64,000 nucleotides of DNA from Candidatus Electrothrix scaldis (GTDB lineage: Bacteria; Desulfobacterota; Desulfobulbia; Desulfobulbales; Desulfobulbaceae): contig CP138355.1 in assembly GCA_033584155.1 (NCBI GenBank), forward strand, positions 2,923,826 to 2,987,825, given 5' to 3'. Under the pieces are notes generated by a model. That model saw only the letters and a list, made by a program, of their open reading frames with translations. It did not search any database and was not told the origin of the DNA. The stretch's first letter is position 1; each line of letters opens with the position of its first letter. This document shows positions 42,372 to 50,565 of this stretch, in pieces. The translations under genes and the position numbers were made by a program.

Positions 42372-43132
42372 GATTTTTCTCCGTTGCAGGTTGTGCAGAC
42401 CGTCTCCGAACCGATGGGATTTTGATCGTATTTCCGCTGACCAAAAGGGGTGTCAAAGCCCTTTTCTTTACGGATGATCGCTCCTACCGGACAGATGTGC
42501 ATGGCCTGTTGGGCCTGCTCTTCCGAGATGTTTTTAACCAGCTCTTCATCCATGATAATCCCGCTTTTATCGCCTCGCTTGGTAAAGCCGAAGAGCTGTT
42601 TTCCGTCCTCGGTCCTGATAGCCAGGACGCAGCGGCGGCAGAGGATACAGCGGTTGCGGTCAAAAAGGAGCTTGGGCGATTCGGCATTGACCTCACGGGA
42701 GCTAAAGGCATAGCGAAATCGGGGCGAGAGCATCTGATAACGATAGGCCAGGGCCTGGAGATCGCAGGAGCCGCTTTTCTCGCAGGAGGGGCAGAAATGA
42801 TTGCCCTCAACAAAGAGCAGCTCAACTATGGTCTTGCGCAGATCGTTGAGTTCCTCAGTATCATTTTCCACAACAAAGCCCTGGGCAACCGGGGTGGTGC
42901 AGGCAGCCATGGTGCGGCCGTTGACCTTGACCGTACAGATACGGCAGGTACCTGGAGCAATATCCGATTCCAGCCCGTTTTCCTTGGTGGCATGCAGGGC
43001 GCAGAGGGTGGGGATGTAGATCCCGTTTTTCTGGGCAGCTTGGAGGATGGTCTGTCCTGCCGCTGCCTGGATTTCCTGTCCGTCAATGGTCAGGGTGATT
43101 ATCTCACTCGATGTTTCAATCGTTTCACTCAT
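42368..43132 (-). CDS. hoxU: NAD-reducing hydrogenase diaphorase subunit HoxU
   Basis: A 254-residue NuoG-like iron-sulfur subunit. The [2Fe-2S] ferredoxin domain shows PTLCALHATKENGLESDIAP, then GTCRICTVKVNGRTMAACTT. A His-Cys cluster follows in GNHFCPSCEKSGSCDLQALA, and one [4Fe-4S] motif in RNRCILCRRCVLAI with a later CPVGA. The extra C-terminal CTTCNGEKS adds two cysteines beyond the usual set. It transfers electrons between HoxF and HoxYH. Both ends overlap neighbours by 4 bases. Confidence 0.92.
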   Translation of the reverse strand: MSETIETSSEIITLTIDGQEIQAAAGQTILQAAQKNGIYIPTLCALHATKENGLESDIAPGTCRICTVKVNGRTMAACTTPVAQGFVVENDTEELNDLRKTIVELLFVEGNHFCPSCEKSGSCDLQALAYRYQMLSPRFRYAFSSREVNAESPKLLFDRNRCILCRRCVLAIRTEDGKQLFGFTKRGDKSGIIMDEELVKNISEEQAQQAMHICPVGAIIRKEKGFDTPFGQRKYDQNPIGSETVCTTCNGEKS

Positions 43133-44961
43133 AACTGTTCCTCCTCTTTTTCCTCAGGCACTGGTGTTCTGCCGACCGCAGCATTGGCAGCCTTGATTGA
43201 CGCATCCAGGTCAAAGACCCGGATATCACTCCGCTCAGGGATCAGGGCCTCATAGAGATGGGGAAAATTATCCATCGTATTGAGGATGGGGTGGGGCGCA
43301 GTATGGCCCAAACCGCATTTGGTGGTCTTTTGCATAACTGCACTCAGTTGGCGCATGGATGTGAGATCTTCCCGTGTGCCCTGCCCCTGCCTGATGCGGC
43401 GCAGGGTATTACGTAGCATCCAGGTGCCTGCCCGGCAGGAAGAACAGGAACCGCAGGACTCATCCGTGAAAAAAGCCATGAAATTATCAATGATCTCCAG
43501 CAGGTCACGCTCAGTCCCGATGATCAGGAAAGCTCCGGCAGAGGGGCAGCCCTCAAAGCTGATAGGGGTGTCTTTTTCCGCAGCATTGAGACAGCGTCCC
43601 GAAGGACCACCCACCTGGACCGCCTGTGGATTTTGCGCTCCAGCCATGTCCAGTAGCTCACCTAGAGTGATGCCGAATTCAACCTCGTAGATGCCGGGTC
43701 GGTCGCAGTCACCGGAAATAGACAGAACCTTGGTGCCTGTGGACTCTTCAGTGCCCATTCTACTGAACCAGGCAGCTCCCTTGTCTATGATTTGGGCCGC
43801 AGAGGCAAGGGTTTCCACATTATCTATGACTGTGGGCATTGCCCGGTAACCGCTTTGGGCCGGGAAGGGAGGGCGATTTCTTGGTTCGCCCCGTTTGCCT
43901 TCAGCAGATTCCAGCAGGGCAGATTCTTCGCCGCAGACATAAGAGCCTGCGCCCAGCTGCACCCGGATGTCAAAATCAAAACCTGCCTTACCGGCAATAT
44001 CTTTGCCCAGCAGGTTGTCGGCCCGCATCTGGTCCAGCACCTGTTCCAGATACTCTCTCAGGTAGGTGTATTCTCCGCGCAGATACAGGGCACCGGTTGA
44101 GGCCCCCACTGCATAGGCACAGACGGCCATGCCTTCAAAGAAGAGTTCTGCCCGTTCGGTGAGCAGCACTCGATCTTTAAATGTGCCGGGCTCGCCTTCA
44201 TCGGCATTGGCCACCACGCAGCGTTCCGGCCCTGGAGCCTTGGCGCAGAGTTCCCATTTCATGCCGGTAGGAAAACCTGCCCCGCCGCGTCCCCGTAACT
44301 TCGAGGCCTTGATCTTTGCCAACACCTCTTCCGGTGAGAGAGTGACGCATTTTCGCAGGGCAACCCCAAACTCGTAGGGGCCAAAACAGACCGGGCCAGC
44401 CTTTTGGATATTATTGCGGACCATCGAGCCAATTGACGGGAGGCTGTTGTTCCCGTCCCCGTATTCTCCGTATTTCGTGGCCATATCCTGAACAGACAGG
44501 CCCTCCTGCATATCCTTGACCAGGGCACGGGCCTTTTCCGGGGTCAGGCAGGTAAACACGACCTTATTGATCAGAGCGGCAACCTCCTGATCCCCCATGC
44601 CCATATCTGCTGTGGCAAAGATGCCTATACGGCCATCCTCTGTCACTGAATTAATGGGACAGCCTGCGGCCTCGCTGAAGGCGGCAGCAACCTCTTCATA
44701 GCCTTGCATGATGGCAACTGGGCCGTTATTGAGGTAGATGGTGTATTCCCCGCGCGGTGTCTCGGAAAGCAAATGGTAAAAGGAAACAGTTTGGTGGATA
44801 TCAGCCCAGGACAGGCCCACTTCCCGGGCCAGTTGCCGGGCCGCATCATCAGTGACGCAACGCTCCTGAGTCTGCACATCAATGAGTATATCGAGCAGTC
44901 GGTTCGGGTCATTATCATACTTTGCAGCAATATTTGAAAGAGCGGCAATGTGTTCGGACAT
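43129..44961 (-). CDS. hoxF: NAD-reducing hydrogenase diaphorase HoxF with fused HoxE-like domain
   Basis: From the ATG at 44961, which follows AAAGGGGAGAAACCT, the protein has 610 residues. Residues 1-160 resemble HoxE/NuoE (WADIHQTVSFYHLLSETPRG), but the [2Fe-2S] cysteines are absent: the usual C-x4-C site reads YLNNGPVAIMQG and the second pair reads TADMGMGDQE. Residues 200-580 are NuoF-like: GRGGAGFPTGMKW and ADEGEPGTFKDR bind FMN/NAD, GSYVCGEESAL follows, and ESCGSCSSCRAGT plus KTTKCG ligate a [4Fe-4S] cluster. It is the NAD(H)-oxidising entry subunit and the first gene of the operon. Confidence 0.92.
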   Translation of the reverse strand: MSEHIAALSNIAAKYDNDPNRLLDILIDVQTQERCVTDDAARQLAREVGLSWADIHQTVSFYHLLSETPRGEYTIYLNNGPVAIMQGYEEVAAAFSEAAGCPINSVTEDGRIGIFATADMGMGDQEVAALINKVVFTCLTPEKARALVKDMQEGLSVQDMATKYGEYGDGNNSLPSIGSMVRNNIQKAGPVCFGPYEFGVALRKCVTLSPEEVLAKIKASKLRGRGGAGFPTGMKWELCAKAPGPERCVVANADEGEPGTFKDRVLLTERAELFFEGMAVCAYAVGASTGALYLRGEYTYLREYLEQVLDQMRADNLLGKDIAGKAGFDFDIRVQLGAGSYVCGEESALLESAEGKRGEPRNRPPFPAQSGYRAMPTVIDNVETLASAAQIIDKGAAWFSRMGTEESTGTKVLSISGDCDRPGIYEVEFGITLGELLDMAGAQNPQAVQVGGPSGRCLNAAEKDTPISFEGCPSAGAFLIIGTERDLLEIIDNFMAFFTDESCGSCSSCRAGTWMLRNTLRRIRQGQGTREDLTSMRQLSAVMQKTTKCGLGHTAPHPILNTMDNFPHLYEALIPERSDIRVFDLDASIKAANAAVGRTPVPEEKEEEQL

Positions 44962-45004
44962 AGGTTTCTCCCCTTTTAATGAATGGCTTAGAAAGCTCTG
45001 TTTC

Positions 45005-45032
45005 ATACTACCATGCTCTTTTGTTTTTGCAA
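45005..45032 (-). promoter_or_regulatory. Possible hox operon promoter
   Basis: On the minus strand TTGCAA (45027-45032) and TAGTAT (45005-45010) are separated by 16 bases and lie about 45 bases before hoxF. No FNR- or Ni-regulator palindrome was evident. The remaining 170 bases up to 45202 hold no gene I can support. Confidence 0.35.
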
Positions 45033-45202
45033 AAAATAACTGGTGGTAACATAAATTCTGCCGGTATTCAGAAACGTCATTTTAATATCAATATTGAAGG
45101 AACAGAGAGAGGATTATCATGTTTGTTAGATAATATTTCCCAGGATGAAGATGGTTTTTATCAGCGATGGTTGGCAATATTTCGTGACCCGCAGCTGGCG
45201 AA

Positions 45203-46060
45203 TTATGGCTCCGGTGTGTAACTGAACTGCCTGATAATGATCTCCTGCGGGGTTTTGCCGTCAGTCGGGGTAGCACCCTGAAAGAGCCAGTAGTTGATAT
45301 GTACCGGCAAGGGGCTCTGCGGGATGACATCTATTGGGGAGCTACTAGCGGCATAGGTCCAGTCGGCAAAGGAATTGCTGTCATCATCCTGGTGCCCGTG
45401 CAGGCTCTGAAAGCGGATGCCTGTACTCTGCCAGGTAAAGCGATGGGTTGAGTAGCTGCCGGAGAGGGTATAGTTACCTCCGGTGGTGCAATAGTATTTA
45501 CCTGTTTCGCAGGCTTCACAGTTGCCGCTGCTTGCAGAGCAGGAAGCAGGGCAGGTGGCCTGCTCAGTGTTCGGGTAGACAGAGTAATGGAGCGGAACAA
45601 CAGGGCTATTGCTGCCCAAGGCACCCAGTTCTATGTCGATTTCCTGGATGCAATCCTCTGTGCCGTAGTTGAACAGACCCAGGGTGACATTGGGATCAAG
45701 GGTATCGGTTTGGCCGATGATCCAGAATTGATAGGTGCCAAAGCCCAGGCTGTCCACGGTCTGTATCTCCGCAGATGACCATGTTCCATTATCCTCTGTA
45801 ATATTCAAATGCAACCAACCGTTTTCATCTATGCAGACATTTTCTGCTGCCCAATTATTAGGGCCGGGACCACCGCTGCCTGAGCGTACTGTCCATTGCA
45901 GGCCGGAAAAGGAGAACGGGTTGCTCACCGGCGTGCAGGTACCGGAGTTCTTTAATGCTCCTGCCAGAATGGGCGGCAGATCAAGCAGCAGTTCAGCAGA
46001 AGCGGTTGCTGGGAGGAAGGCGAGGATTTGGAGGAGTAGGAAAGTACGGAGTTGCAACAT
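45203..46060 (-). CDS. Secreted GH16-like glycoside hydrolase
   Basis: From the ATG at 46060 (preceded by GGAGATCC) the 285-residue protein has a signal peptide (LRTFLLLQILAFLPATASA). The jelly-roll fold of family 16 is visible: SGLQWTVRSGSGGPGPNNWA, WLHLNITEDNGTWSSAEIQT, SLGFGTYQFWIIGQ and the catalytic signature EIDIE at residues 140-144. A Cys-rich insertion (CPASCSASSGNCEACETGKY) is unusual. The C-terminal FTWQSTGIRFQSLHGH is also GH16-like. It probably hydrolyses or rearranges a beta-glucan or similar polysaccharide outside the cell. Confidence 0.8.
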   Translation of the reverse strand: MLQLRTFLLLQILAFLPATASAELLLDLPPILAGALKNSGTCTPVSNPFSFSGLQWTVRSGSGGPGPNNWAAENVCIDENGWLHLNITEDNGTWSSAEIQTVDSLGFGTYQFWIIGQTDTLDPNVTLGLFNYGTEDCIQEIDIELGALGSNSPVVPLHYSVYPNTEQATCPASCSASSGNCEACETGKYYCTTGGNYTLSGSYSTHRFTWQSTGIRFQSLHGHQDDDSNSFADWTYAASSSPIDVIPQSPLPVHINYWLFQGATPTDGKTPQEIIIRQFSYTPEP

Positions 46061-46144
46061 GTCGGATCTCCTGATGTCTGGTTCATAATTGCTTCGGGCC
46101 TGCACAGAGACAGGCCCGGACAGATGATCAGATGGGATCGTTCG

Positions 46145-46354
46145 TTAGGCCATGCTGGCGGTGTAGCCTGCTTCGGTAATGGCCTGGATGACTGCCTCCG
46201 GTTCACCACCTTGCACGGTGACGCTGCCAGTTTCCAGGTCAACGTTGGCTGCTGTTACGCCAGCAACGGACTGGGCCGCCTCGGTGACAGCGGCTTCGCA
46301 ATGCTTACAGCTCATGCCGTCTACCTTGAGGGTATAGGATGCTTGATCAGTCAT
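46145..46354 (-). CDS. Copper chaperone / heavy-metal-associated domain protein
   Basis: A 69-residue single HMA domain with the metal-binding loop GMSCKHCEAAV and the typical ends (YTLKVDG, AITEAGYTASMA). It resembles CopZ copper chaperones. AGGAGG lies just before the start. No copper ATPase gene is adjacent in the window. Confidence 0.9.
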   Translation of the reverse strand: MTDQASYTLKVDGMSCKHCEAAVTEAAQSVAGVTAANVDLETGSVTVQGGEPEAVIQAITEAGYTASMA

Positions 46355-46386
46355 AAGGTTTTCCTCCTGGGTTGAGATTATCGAAT

Positions 46387-46465
46387 AAAAAGGGGACAGA
46401 TTTTTCTTTTATTGGCATGCGTATTTTCGTCAGGTGTTAAATGGGGATAAATCTGTCCCCTTTTT
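46387..46465. repeat. Inverted repeat AAAAAGGGGACAGATTT
   Basis: A 17-base arm at 46387-46403 (AAAAAGGGGACAGATTT) is the inverse of AAATCTGTCCCCTTTTT at 46449-46465, enclosing 45 bases. This GGGGACAGATTT repeat is widely dispersed in bacterial genomes. It also can act as a terminator between the chaperone and the DUF1566 gene. Confidence 0.7.
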
Positions 46466-46472
46466 TACTTAC

Positions 46473-47408
46473 TTACTGTGCCCTGCATAGTCTACAAAAT
46501 CCTCCGGGTACGGTACCGGAAGACCAATAGATCCTACCCTGGGCATAATCGACAAACCAATAGCCAGTGGGGGTGCGGCGGGCATTGGTAAAGATAAAGG
46601 GCTGTTCCTTGGAGAAACAGGGATGCAGATGCATTCCCTTTGCATTGGCTGTCGGTTCCATCAGGGACATAGCCTCTTCCGGGGAGGGCATGCGCCAATC
46701 GTGGAAACCGGCAAAACCTGCGCTGTTCAGTTCCTCAATTCTCGTCTTCATGGTACGGATTGAGCAGAGATCAATCCCGGCCCGCTGCCAAAGCAGGCCG
46801 GTGCCTTGGTCAAGGACTGTAAGCTCGTCTTCGCTGTCGGTCAAGGCATTGGCAAAGTTGCCCTGGGGATTGAGCCGAACATCGTAAAAATTCCCGTCTC
46901 TGATAAGCAACTCGACCTGTTCTTCCGTCACGGCGCGCGGTTCCGACGGCAGGATGATTTTTTCACCGGTGAAGCCGCTGCTTTCCGCAGATGGGAGCGG
47001 TTCGCCCATATCTTCCGCTTCCGGCTGCGGCGCAATCGTCAGCAGGAGATACGGGCTGTCTTCTCGCTCTACGACCTCGGCCAGCAGCCACTCCTTGAGG
47101 GTGTCATCAATCGGGGAATTCCCCCTGGTGGAGGGCTTGGTTCCCTGCCGGATAAGACAAGCATGCACGATCTCCTTGGGCGCTGTGATCTCTGCCAGGA
47201 TATGCACATACCTGACCCCGCGCTCCATCAGGCAGAGCTTCGGTTCATCGCCCCAGTTATCAATAAAGAAATAGCAGCTTCGCTCCGTGGTATTGATCAG
47301 CTCCTCCCGCAGACCTTTGGCGGAAAAGGTGCAGAAGGCAAGGTCTGGAGTCATATCCCAGTCAATGGTTACCACTGTTGTTTTATTCAGCTTTAATTGG
47401 CTTAACAT
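46473..47408 (-). CDS. DUF1566 (Lcl-type) domain protein
   Basis: A 311-residue protein. The C-terminal 115 residues are a DUF1566 domain: VLDQGTGLLWQRAG, IEELNSAGFAGFHDWRMPSP, RTPTGYWFVDYAQGRIYWSS and GFCRLCRAQ. The N-terminal 140 residues (LNKTTVVTIDWDMTPDLAFC, ICTYL-like strand) form a separate unnamed domain. The DUF1566 fold is a sugar- or surface-binding domain of unknown enzyme function. There is no signal peptide. GAGGAAGG precedes the start. Confidence 0.75.
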   Translation of the reverse strand: MLSQLKLNKTTVVTIDWDMTPDLAFCTFSAKGLREELINTTERSCYFFIDNWGDEPKLCLMERGVRYVHILAEITAPKEIVHACLIRQGTKPSTRGNSPIDDTLKEWLLAEVVEREDSPYLLLTIAPQPEAEDMGEPLPSAESSGFTGEKIILPSEPRAVTEEQVELLIRDGNFYDVRLNPQGNFANALTDSEDELTVLDQGTGLLWQRAGIDLCSIRTMKTRIEELNSAGFAGFHDWRMPSPEEAMSLMEPTANAKGMHLHPCFSKEQPFIFTNARRTPTGYWFVDYAQGRIYWSSGTVPGGFCRLCRAQ

Positions 47409-47437
47409 GGCCTTCCTCTTTGTCGGGTGCGGAATTT

Positions 47438-47476
47438 AACCCGCATGGCTGCACGGTTTTAAACGGGGTGTGATGC
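47438..47476. repeat. Dispersed repeat, diverged copy A
   Basis: AACCCGCATGGCTGC, then ACGGTTTTAAACGGGGTGTGATGC matches the conserved core of copies at 58985-59054 and 60115-60184. The tRNA-like T-arm part of those copies is not preserved here. Confidence 0.5.
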
Positions 47477-47555
47477 TGGCGAGTGGTATTTGGATGCATA
47501 TAACGGTTTGTGTATGGACAGTAGGGCAGATTTAAGCACTTTACTTTCGGTTTAC

Positions 47556-47704
47556 CACTAAGGGCTACCAACTTAAGGCGGAACGATCTGGAAAGTCAAG
47601 CAATTGCGTAAATCGCCGCAGACTGCTCATCGCGGGGCTTTTGTTGGGTTCCAAGGTTTCAGAACCCGGACTTTTGTCCCGGCTTAAGTTGGTAGCCCCA
47701 CTAA
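47556..47704. mobile_element. MITE with 16-bp terminal inverted repeats
   Basis: GGGCTACCAACTTAAG (47562-47577) and its exact inverse CTTAAGTTGGTAGCCC (47683-47698) bound a 137-base element without coding capacity. Directly outside each end is CACTAA (47556-47561 and 47699-47704), an apparent 6-bp target duplication. It looks like a miniature inverted-repeat transposable element dependent on a transposase encoded elsewhere. Confidence 0.8.
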
Positions 47705-47811
47705 GCGAAAACAAACGTTTTTACTTTTATTTTTTATTTCATTAAACGTCAAAACTTTGTTTTGGCGTTGCCTGCTCAAAGAACAGGACTTTCAAATTTT
47801 ATCTAAATGCC

Positions 47812-48537
47812 CTATTGGCTATACACCTTGTTAGCGGCTGGCTTTATTTTATTTATATAGTTTTCAATTCGTTTATTTCGACTCTTTACAAAATTTACTA
47901 CTCCCGTTTTGTAAGTCAAATAGTCTTCAATTCCCGAAAATGTTGGTCGAGATTTAAAGTTGTCAAAAGGAAGGTAGAATATAATTTTTAGATTTTCATC
48001 AACTAAGTCATTAAGTAAGAAGAAGTCAATGTATCCTTTAAAATTCTCAAAGAGGTCGAAAAATTTTCTGTATCTTAAAAAAGTGTCATAGAGTGGACTG
48101 TCCTGTCCTTCGTAAAATAGTCTGATACACTCCAAGGTTAAGTCGAACCTGTCGTCAATTAAGCTGTTCACTCCACGAGCCTGATTGATTGTGAATTTGT
48201 TATCAATTTTATTTTTAGGGAAAAGTGTGTATGCACCAATAGTCGACCCTATTTTGAAAAGTTCGTCAACTTCATTAACCACCTGTTCTATCAGCCATCG
48301 TTTTCTTTTCTGATTCTTGTAAGAGTTTGTTATTGCGTCACTTCCTAGATTAAATTCACCAAGCTCCGAATTGTGATAGAGGTATGTTCCACTTTGTTTC
48401 AACAAGTCAAATATTTGACCATTTGGAAGAGGTTTACTCCATAAGAGTTGATGATATGAACGAAGTGTCGGACTTGTGCTGTCCGGATCTCCGCCATTGG
48501 CATCTGTGTAAAAGTCAAATGTTGTGTCAATTATCAT
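47812..48537 (-). CDS. DUF6994-family protein
   Basis: From the ATG at 48537 the protein has 241 residues and opens MIIDTTFDFYTDANGGDPDS, then TSPTLRSYHQLLWSKPLPNG, the hallmark start of the DUF6994 family. The rest is basic and aromatic (NQKRKRWLIEQVVNEVDELF, YEGQDSPLYDTFLRYRKFFD). The gene is strikingly AT-rich compared with flanking genes, which suggests recent transfer. A longer upstream frame is probably not translated. A hairpin (AACGTCAAAAC/GTTTTGGCGTT, 47745-47769) follows the stop. The function is unknown. Confidence 0.7.
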   Translation of the reverse strand: MIIDTTFDFYTDANGGDPDSTSPTLRSYHQLLWSKPLPNGQIFDLLKQSGTYLYHNSELGEFNLGSDAITNSYKNQKRKRWLIEQVVNEVDELFKIGSTIGAYTLFPKNKIDNKFTINQARGVNSLIDDRFDLTLECIRLFYEGQDSPLYDTFLRYRKFFDLFENFKGYIDFFLLNDLVDENLKIIFYLPFDNFKSRPTFSGIEDYLTYKTGVVNFVKSRNKRIENYINKIKPAANKVYSQ

Positions 48538-48720
48538 TTTGTCTGTCGCTGTTTTTTCGCTTGCCGCTAACATTGTTCGGTAAAAGCCACACTGGTTTTT
48601 ATTTCCGCCTGTATCTTTACTCGTACTGGTCTTTAGCGCGCCAATATGGAAGGATAAAGACCAGTAGTAGGCGGATCCCAAGGTAACACCCTGGGCACCA
48701 AGGACCGAACTAGCCTCGTC

Positions 48721-48738
48721 CTCGGGGTGTTCCCCGAG
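48721..48738. repeat. Short palindrome CTCGGGG/CCCCGAG
   Basis: CTCGGGG-TGTT-CCCCGAG is a perfect 7-bp stem. Nearby the motif CGCCTTTCAGGCGATG (48751-48766) recurs as AGCCTTTCAGGCGATG at 48967-48982, on either side of the small gene at 48772-48948. Both appear to be dispersed palindromic repeats. Confidence 0.5.
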
Positions 48739-48771
48739 CTGATGAATATACGCCTTTCAGGCGATGGTTTG

Positions 48772-48948
48772 TTATAAGCTGTCTGTGCTATGGTCCTTAC
48801 AGAATATCAGCTCCATATCATCAATCGTTGCATCAAAAAGATCCGGTGCGATTCGGTCTTCTGACATAAAATCGTCAGTAACTTTTTCATCAGACAGAAA
48901 AAAACTATCCCAAGTGCTTTCCTGAGTATTTAGTCTTTTCTCTTTCAT
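48772..48948 (-). CDS. Small antitoxin-tail-like protein, 58 aa
   Basis: The frame starts at the ATG at 48948 and ends with TAA at 48772-48774. The segment STWDSFFLSDEKVTDDFMSE is very like the C-terminus of VapB/AbrB-family antitoxins (W..FF....V..DFM..R), while a DNA-binding domain is absent. It lies directly downstream of the HepT gene on the same strand, 49 bases away. GGACGAG precedes the start. It could be a stand-alone antitoxin peptide or a relic. Confidence 0.45.
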   Translation of the reverse strand: MKEKRLNTQESTWDSFFLSDEKVTDDFMSEDRIAPDLFDATIDDMELIFCKDHSTDSL

Positions 48949-48997
48949 CTCGTCCTCTTAAATATCAGCCTTTCAGGCGATGAATTGCCCGTACAGG

Positions 48998-49420
48998 TCA
49001 TTCCTCCGACAATCGGCAATAATCTATCACCTCATCCCCGAATTGCACCAAGTCATCCAGCTTCTTAGTGATCACCTCTGCGACTATATCGATATTGATC
49101 TTTTCGTACTGATGCACAGCAAAATTACGGAAATGGGCCATCCTGCCAAGGGATTCTGCCAAGTCTCTGCCGATTACACCTTGCTCACCAAGCCGCTGAA
49201 AACTGTCCCGACTGCTTGTCGGAATCCCCAGCTTGAGCTGCCGAACCAGATGATTGGCAAGATCAATCGCCTGCTCACAGCCCCGGATCACATGAAGGAT
49301 GGCTGCATCCTGACGGCTGTAATCCTCAGCAAATCCCTTTGGATTAAAACCGTATTCTTCCCGCGCCCGAAACACACAGCGCTGAATGGACTGCACCTTA
49401 TTGATAATGACATCATTCAT
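48998..49420 (-). CDS. hepT: HepT-like HEPN-domain RNase toxin
   Basis: A 140-residue HEPN-domain protein (DUF86 type). The catalytic signature RNFAVHQYEKI provides the R-x4-H motif with a following Tyr, and the helical body is typical (IQRCVFRAREEYGFN, DAAILHVIRGCEQAIDLANH). HepT toxins cleave tRNA or mRNA and are silenced by the partner nucleotidyltransferase, which adds AMP to the HepT tyrosine. Its start overlaps the stop of that partner by 4 bases. Confidence 0.9.
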   Translation of the reverse strand: MNDVIINKVQSIQRCVFRAREEYGFNPKGFAEDYSRQDAAILHVIRGCEQAIDLANHLVRQLKLGIPTSSRDSFQRLGEQGVIGRDLAESLGRMAHFRNFAVHQYEKINIDIVAEVITKKLDDLVQFGDEVIDYCRLSEE

Positions 49421-49839
49421 ACCCGATAGGCCCTCTTGGTCCGATAGAAATCCTCTAAAATGGCTGCCCGCTCCTCATTAAGTTTTTGATACAAGGAAAG
49501 CGTATACATCTCAAACTCCCCTTGGGCATATTCATCTCCCACATAGAGCAGTTTGCCATAGCTCACTACCTGATGCTGTATCACGGTGGAGGCTTGGCGC
49601 AGGTTGAGGAGGTCCACGTCCCGTCCGAGCAGTTCAGCAAGTTCAAAGGCACAGGGCGAGAGCAGCAGGGAGACCTTTTTCTTCGCCTCCGCGATAGGGA
49701 GCAAGAGGCCGAGATCCGCATCGCTGTCCGGCCATTCCTCTCCATTTGCCATCGAACCGAACAGGTAGATCGCCTGCACTGTCGGGTAATGCTGCAAGAT
49801 AACAGTGCTAATATTTCTGCTCAGTCTTTCATCGTTCAT
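49417..49839 (-). CDS. mntA: MntA-like nucleotidyltransferase antitoxin
   Basis: A 140-residue minimal nucleotidyltransferase with the full GSx10DxD motif in FGSMANGEEWPDSDADLGLL. It is probably the AMPylating antitoxin of the downstream HepT. The order (antitoxin first, 4-base overlap) is typical for the HEPN/MNT module. Confidence 0.9.
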   Translation of the reverse strand: MNDERLSRNISTVILQHYPTVQAIYLFGSMANGEEWPDSDADLGLLLPIAEAKKKVSLLLSPCAFELAELLGRDVDLLNLRQASTVIQHQVVSYGKLLYVGDEYAQGEFEMYTLSLYQKLNEERAAILEDFYRTKRAYRV

Positions 49840-49848
49840 CGTTACTTC

Positions 49849-50565
49849 TTACTTCTCCTGCCCCTTCAGCAGCGCACTGGCCTTTTTCTCGGCCCGTTCC
49901 CTGGTCTTGGTCAGGATCTCAGGCACTGAGTCCTTGCTGAGATAATCAACAATCCAGCCTAGACCAAAGGGGATCTTTCCCGGATCGGTGGAGACATGGT
50001 AGAGCACCAGGGAACGCCCTGCATCCAGCTCCTCAATGCGCCAGAAGCCACTGGTATCCTGGATGGTCTCTTCCGGTTTCAGCTCCGGCCAGGGCTGGAG
50101 CTGCCATTGAATCAGGATGGTATGCGCATCCGGCTCTGAGGATTCCAGCCTGATCCGGTATTTTTTGCTCTTACCCAGGGGCAGGGCAAGGTATTGATTG
50201 ATCAGCGCTGTGTGTTCATCCTGCTCAAGAATCTCAATCCGACTGACATTGGGCATAAACTCAGGATAGCTCGCATAGTCCTGCACCATATCCCGGATAA
50301 GCTCTGGCTTTGCCTTGATGATAGCCACGGCCTCAAAGGCCTTGCCCGGTTTACCCTGAGTGGGCTGTTCCCGGACAATGACCTCTCTTTTTTCCACAGC
50401 CTGTCGTTCCTCGGCGCTCAGGCTGATGGCAGATTGTGTTTCTTCTGAATCCGACTGGGATGTACCTGCCCATGTATTTACTTGAAGGAAGAAGAGGGCA
50501 GGCAGAGACGCTCCGAGCAACAGCAGAGCTTTGATTTTGCTGCGATGACGAGACGTGGCGCTCAT
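49849..50565 (-). CDS. Exported SRPBCC/START-like lipid-binding protein
   Basis: A 238-residue protein with an N-terminal membrane or signal segment (ALLLLGASLPALFFLQVNTW). Residues 75-238 are a polyketide cyclase/Coq10-like SRPBCC domain: FEAVAIIKAKPELIRDMVQD, YASYPEFMPNVSRIEILEQD, PLGKSKKYRIRLESS, and FWRIEELDAGRSLVLYHVST. Such periplasmic domains bind hydrophobic ligands. Its start overlaps the stop of the CDP-alcohol phosphatidyltransferase (ATGA), so a role in envelope lipid handling is likely. Confidence 0.78.
   Translation of the reverse strand: MSATSRHRSKIKALLLLGASLPALFFLQVNTWAGTSQSDSEETQSAISLSAEERQAVEKREVIVREQPTQGKPGKAFEAVAIIKAKPELIRDMVQDYASYPEFMPNVSRIEILEQDEHTALINQYLALPLGKSKKYRIRLESSEPDAHTILIQWQLQPWPELKPEETIQDTSGFWRIEELDAGRSLVLYHVSTDPGKIPFGLGWIVDYLSKDSVPEILTKTRERAEKKASALLKGQEK

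Noticed and set aside
42422-43255. A 277-codon + strand frame opposite hoxU
   Set aside because: It is antisense to hoxU and has no recognisable domain.
44979-45221. A + strand frame of 80 codons near the hox promoter
   Set aside because: It opens inside the hoxF start and has no recognisable domain or ribosome binding site.
47745-47769. Possible integron attC site
   Set aside because: The stem AACGTCAAAAC/GTTTTGGCGTT is strong, but the expected R'/R'' core sequences do not fit, and no integrase is present.
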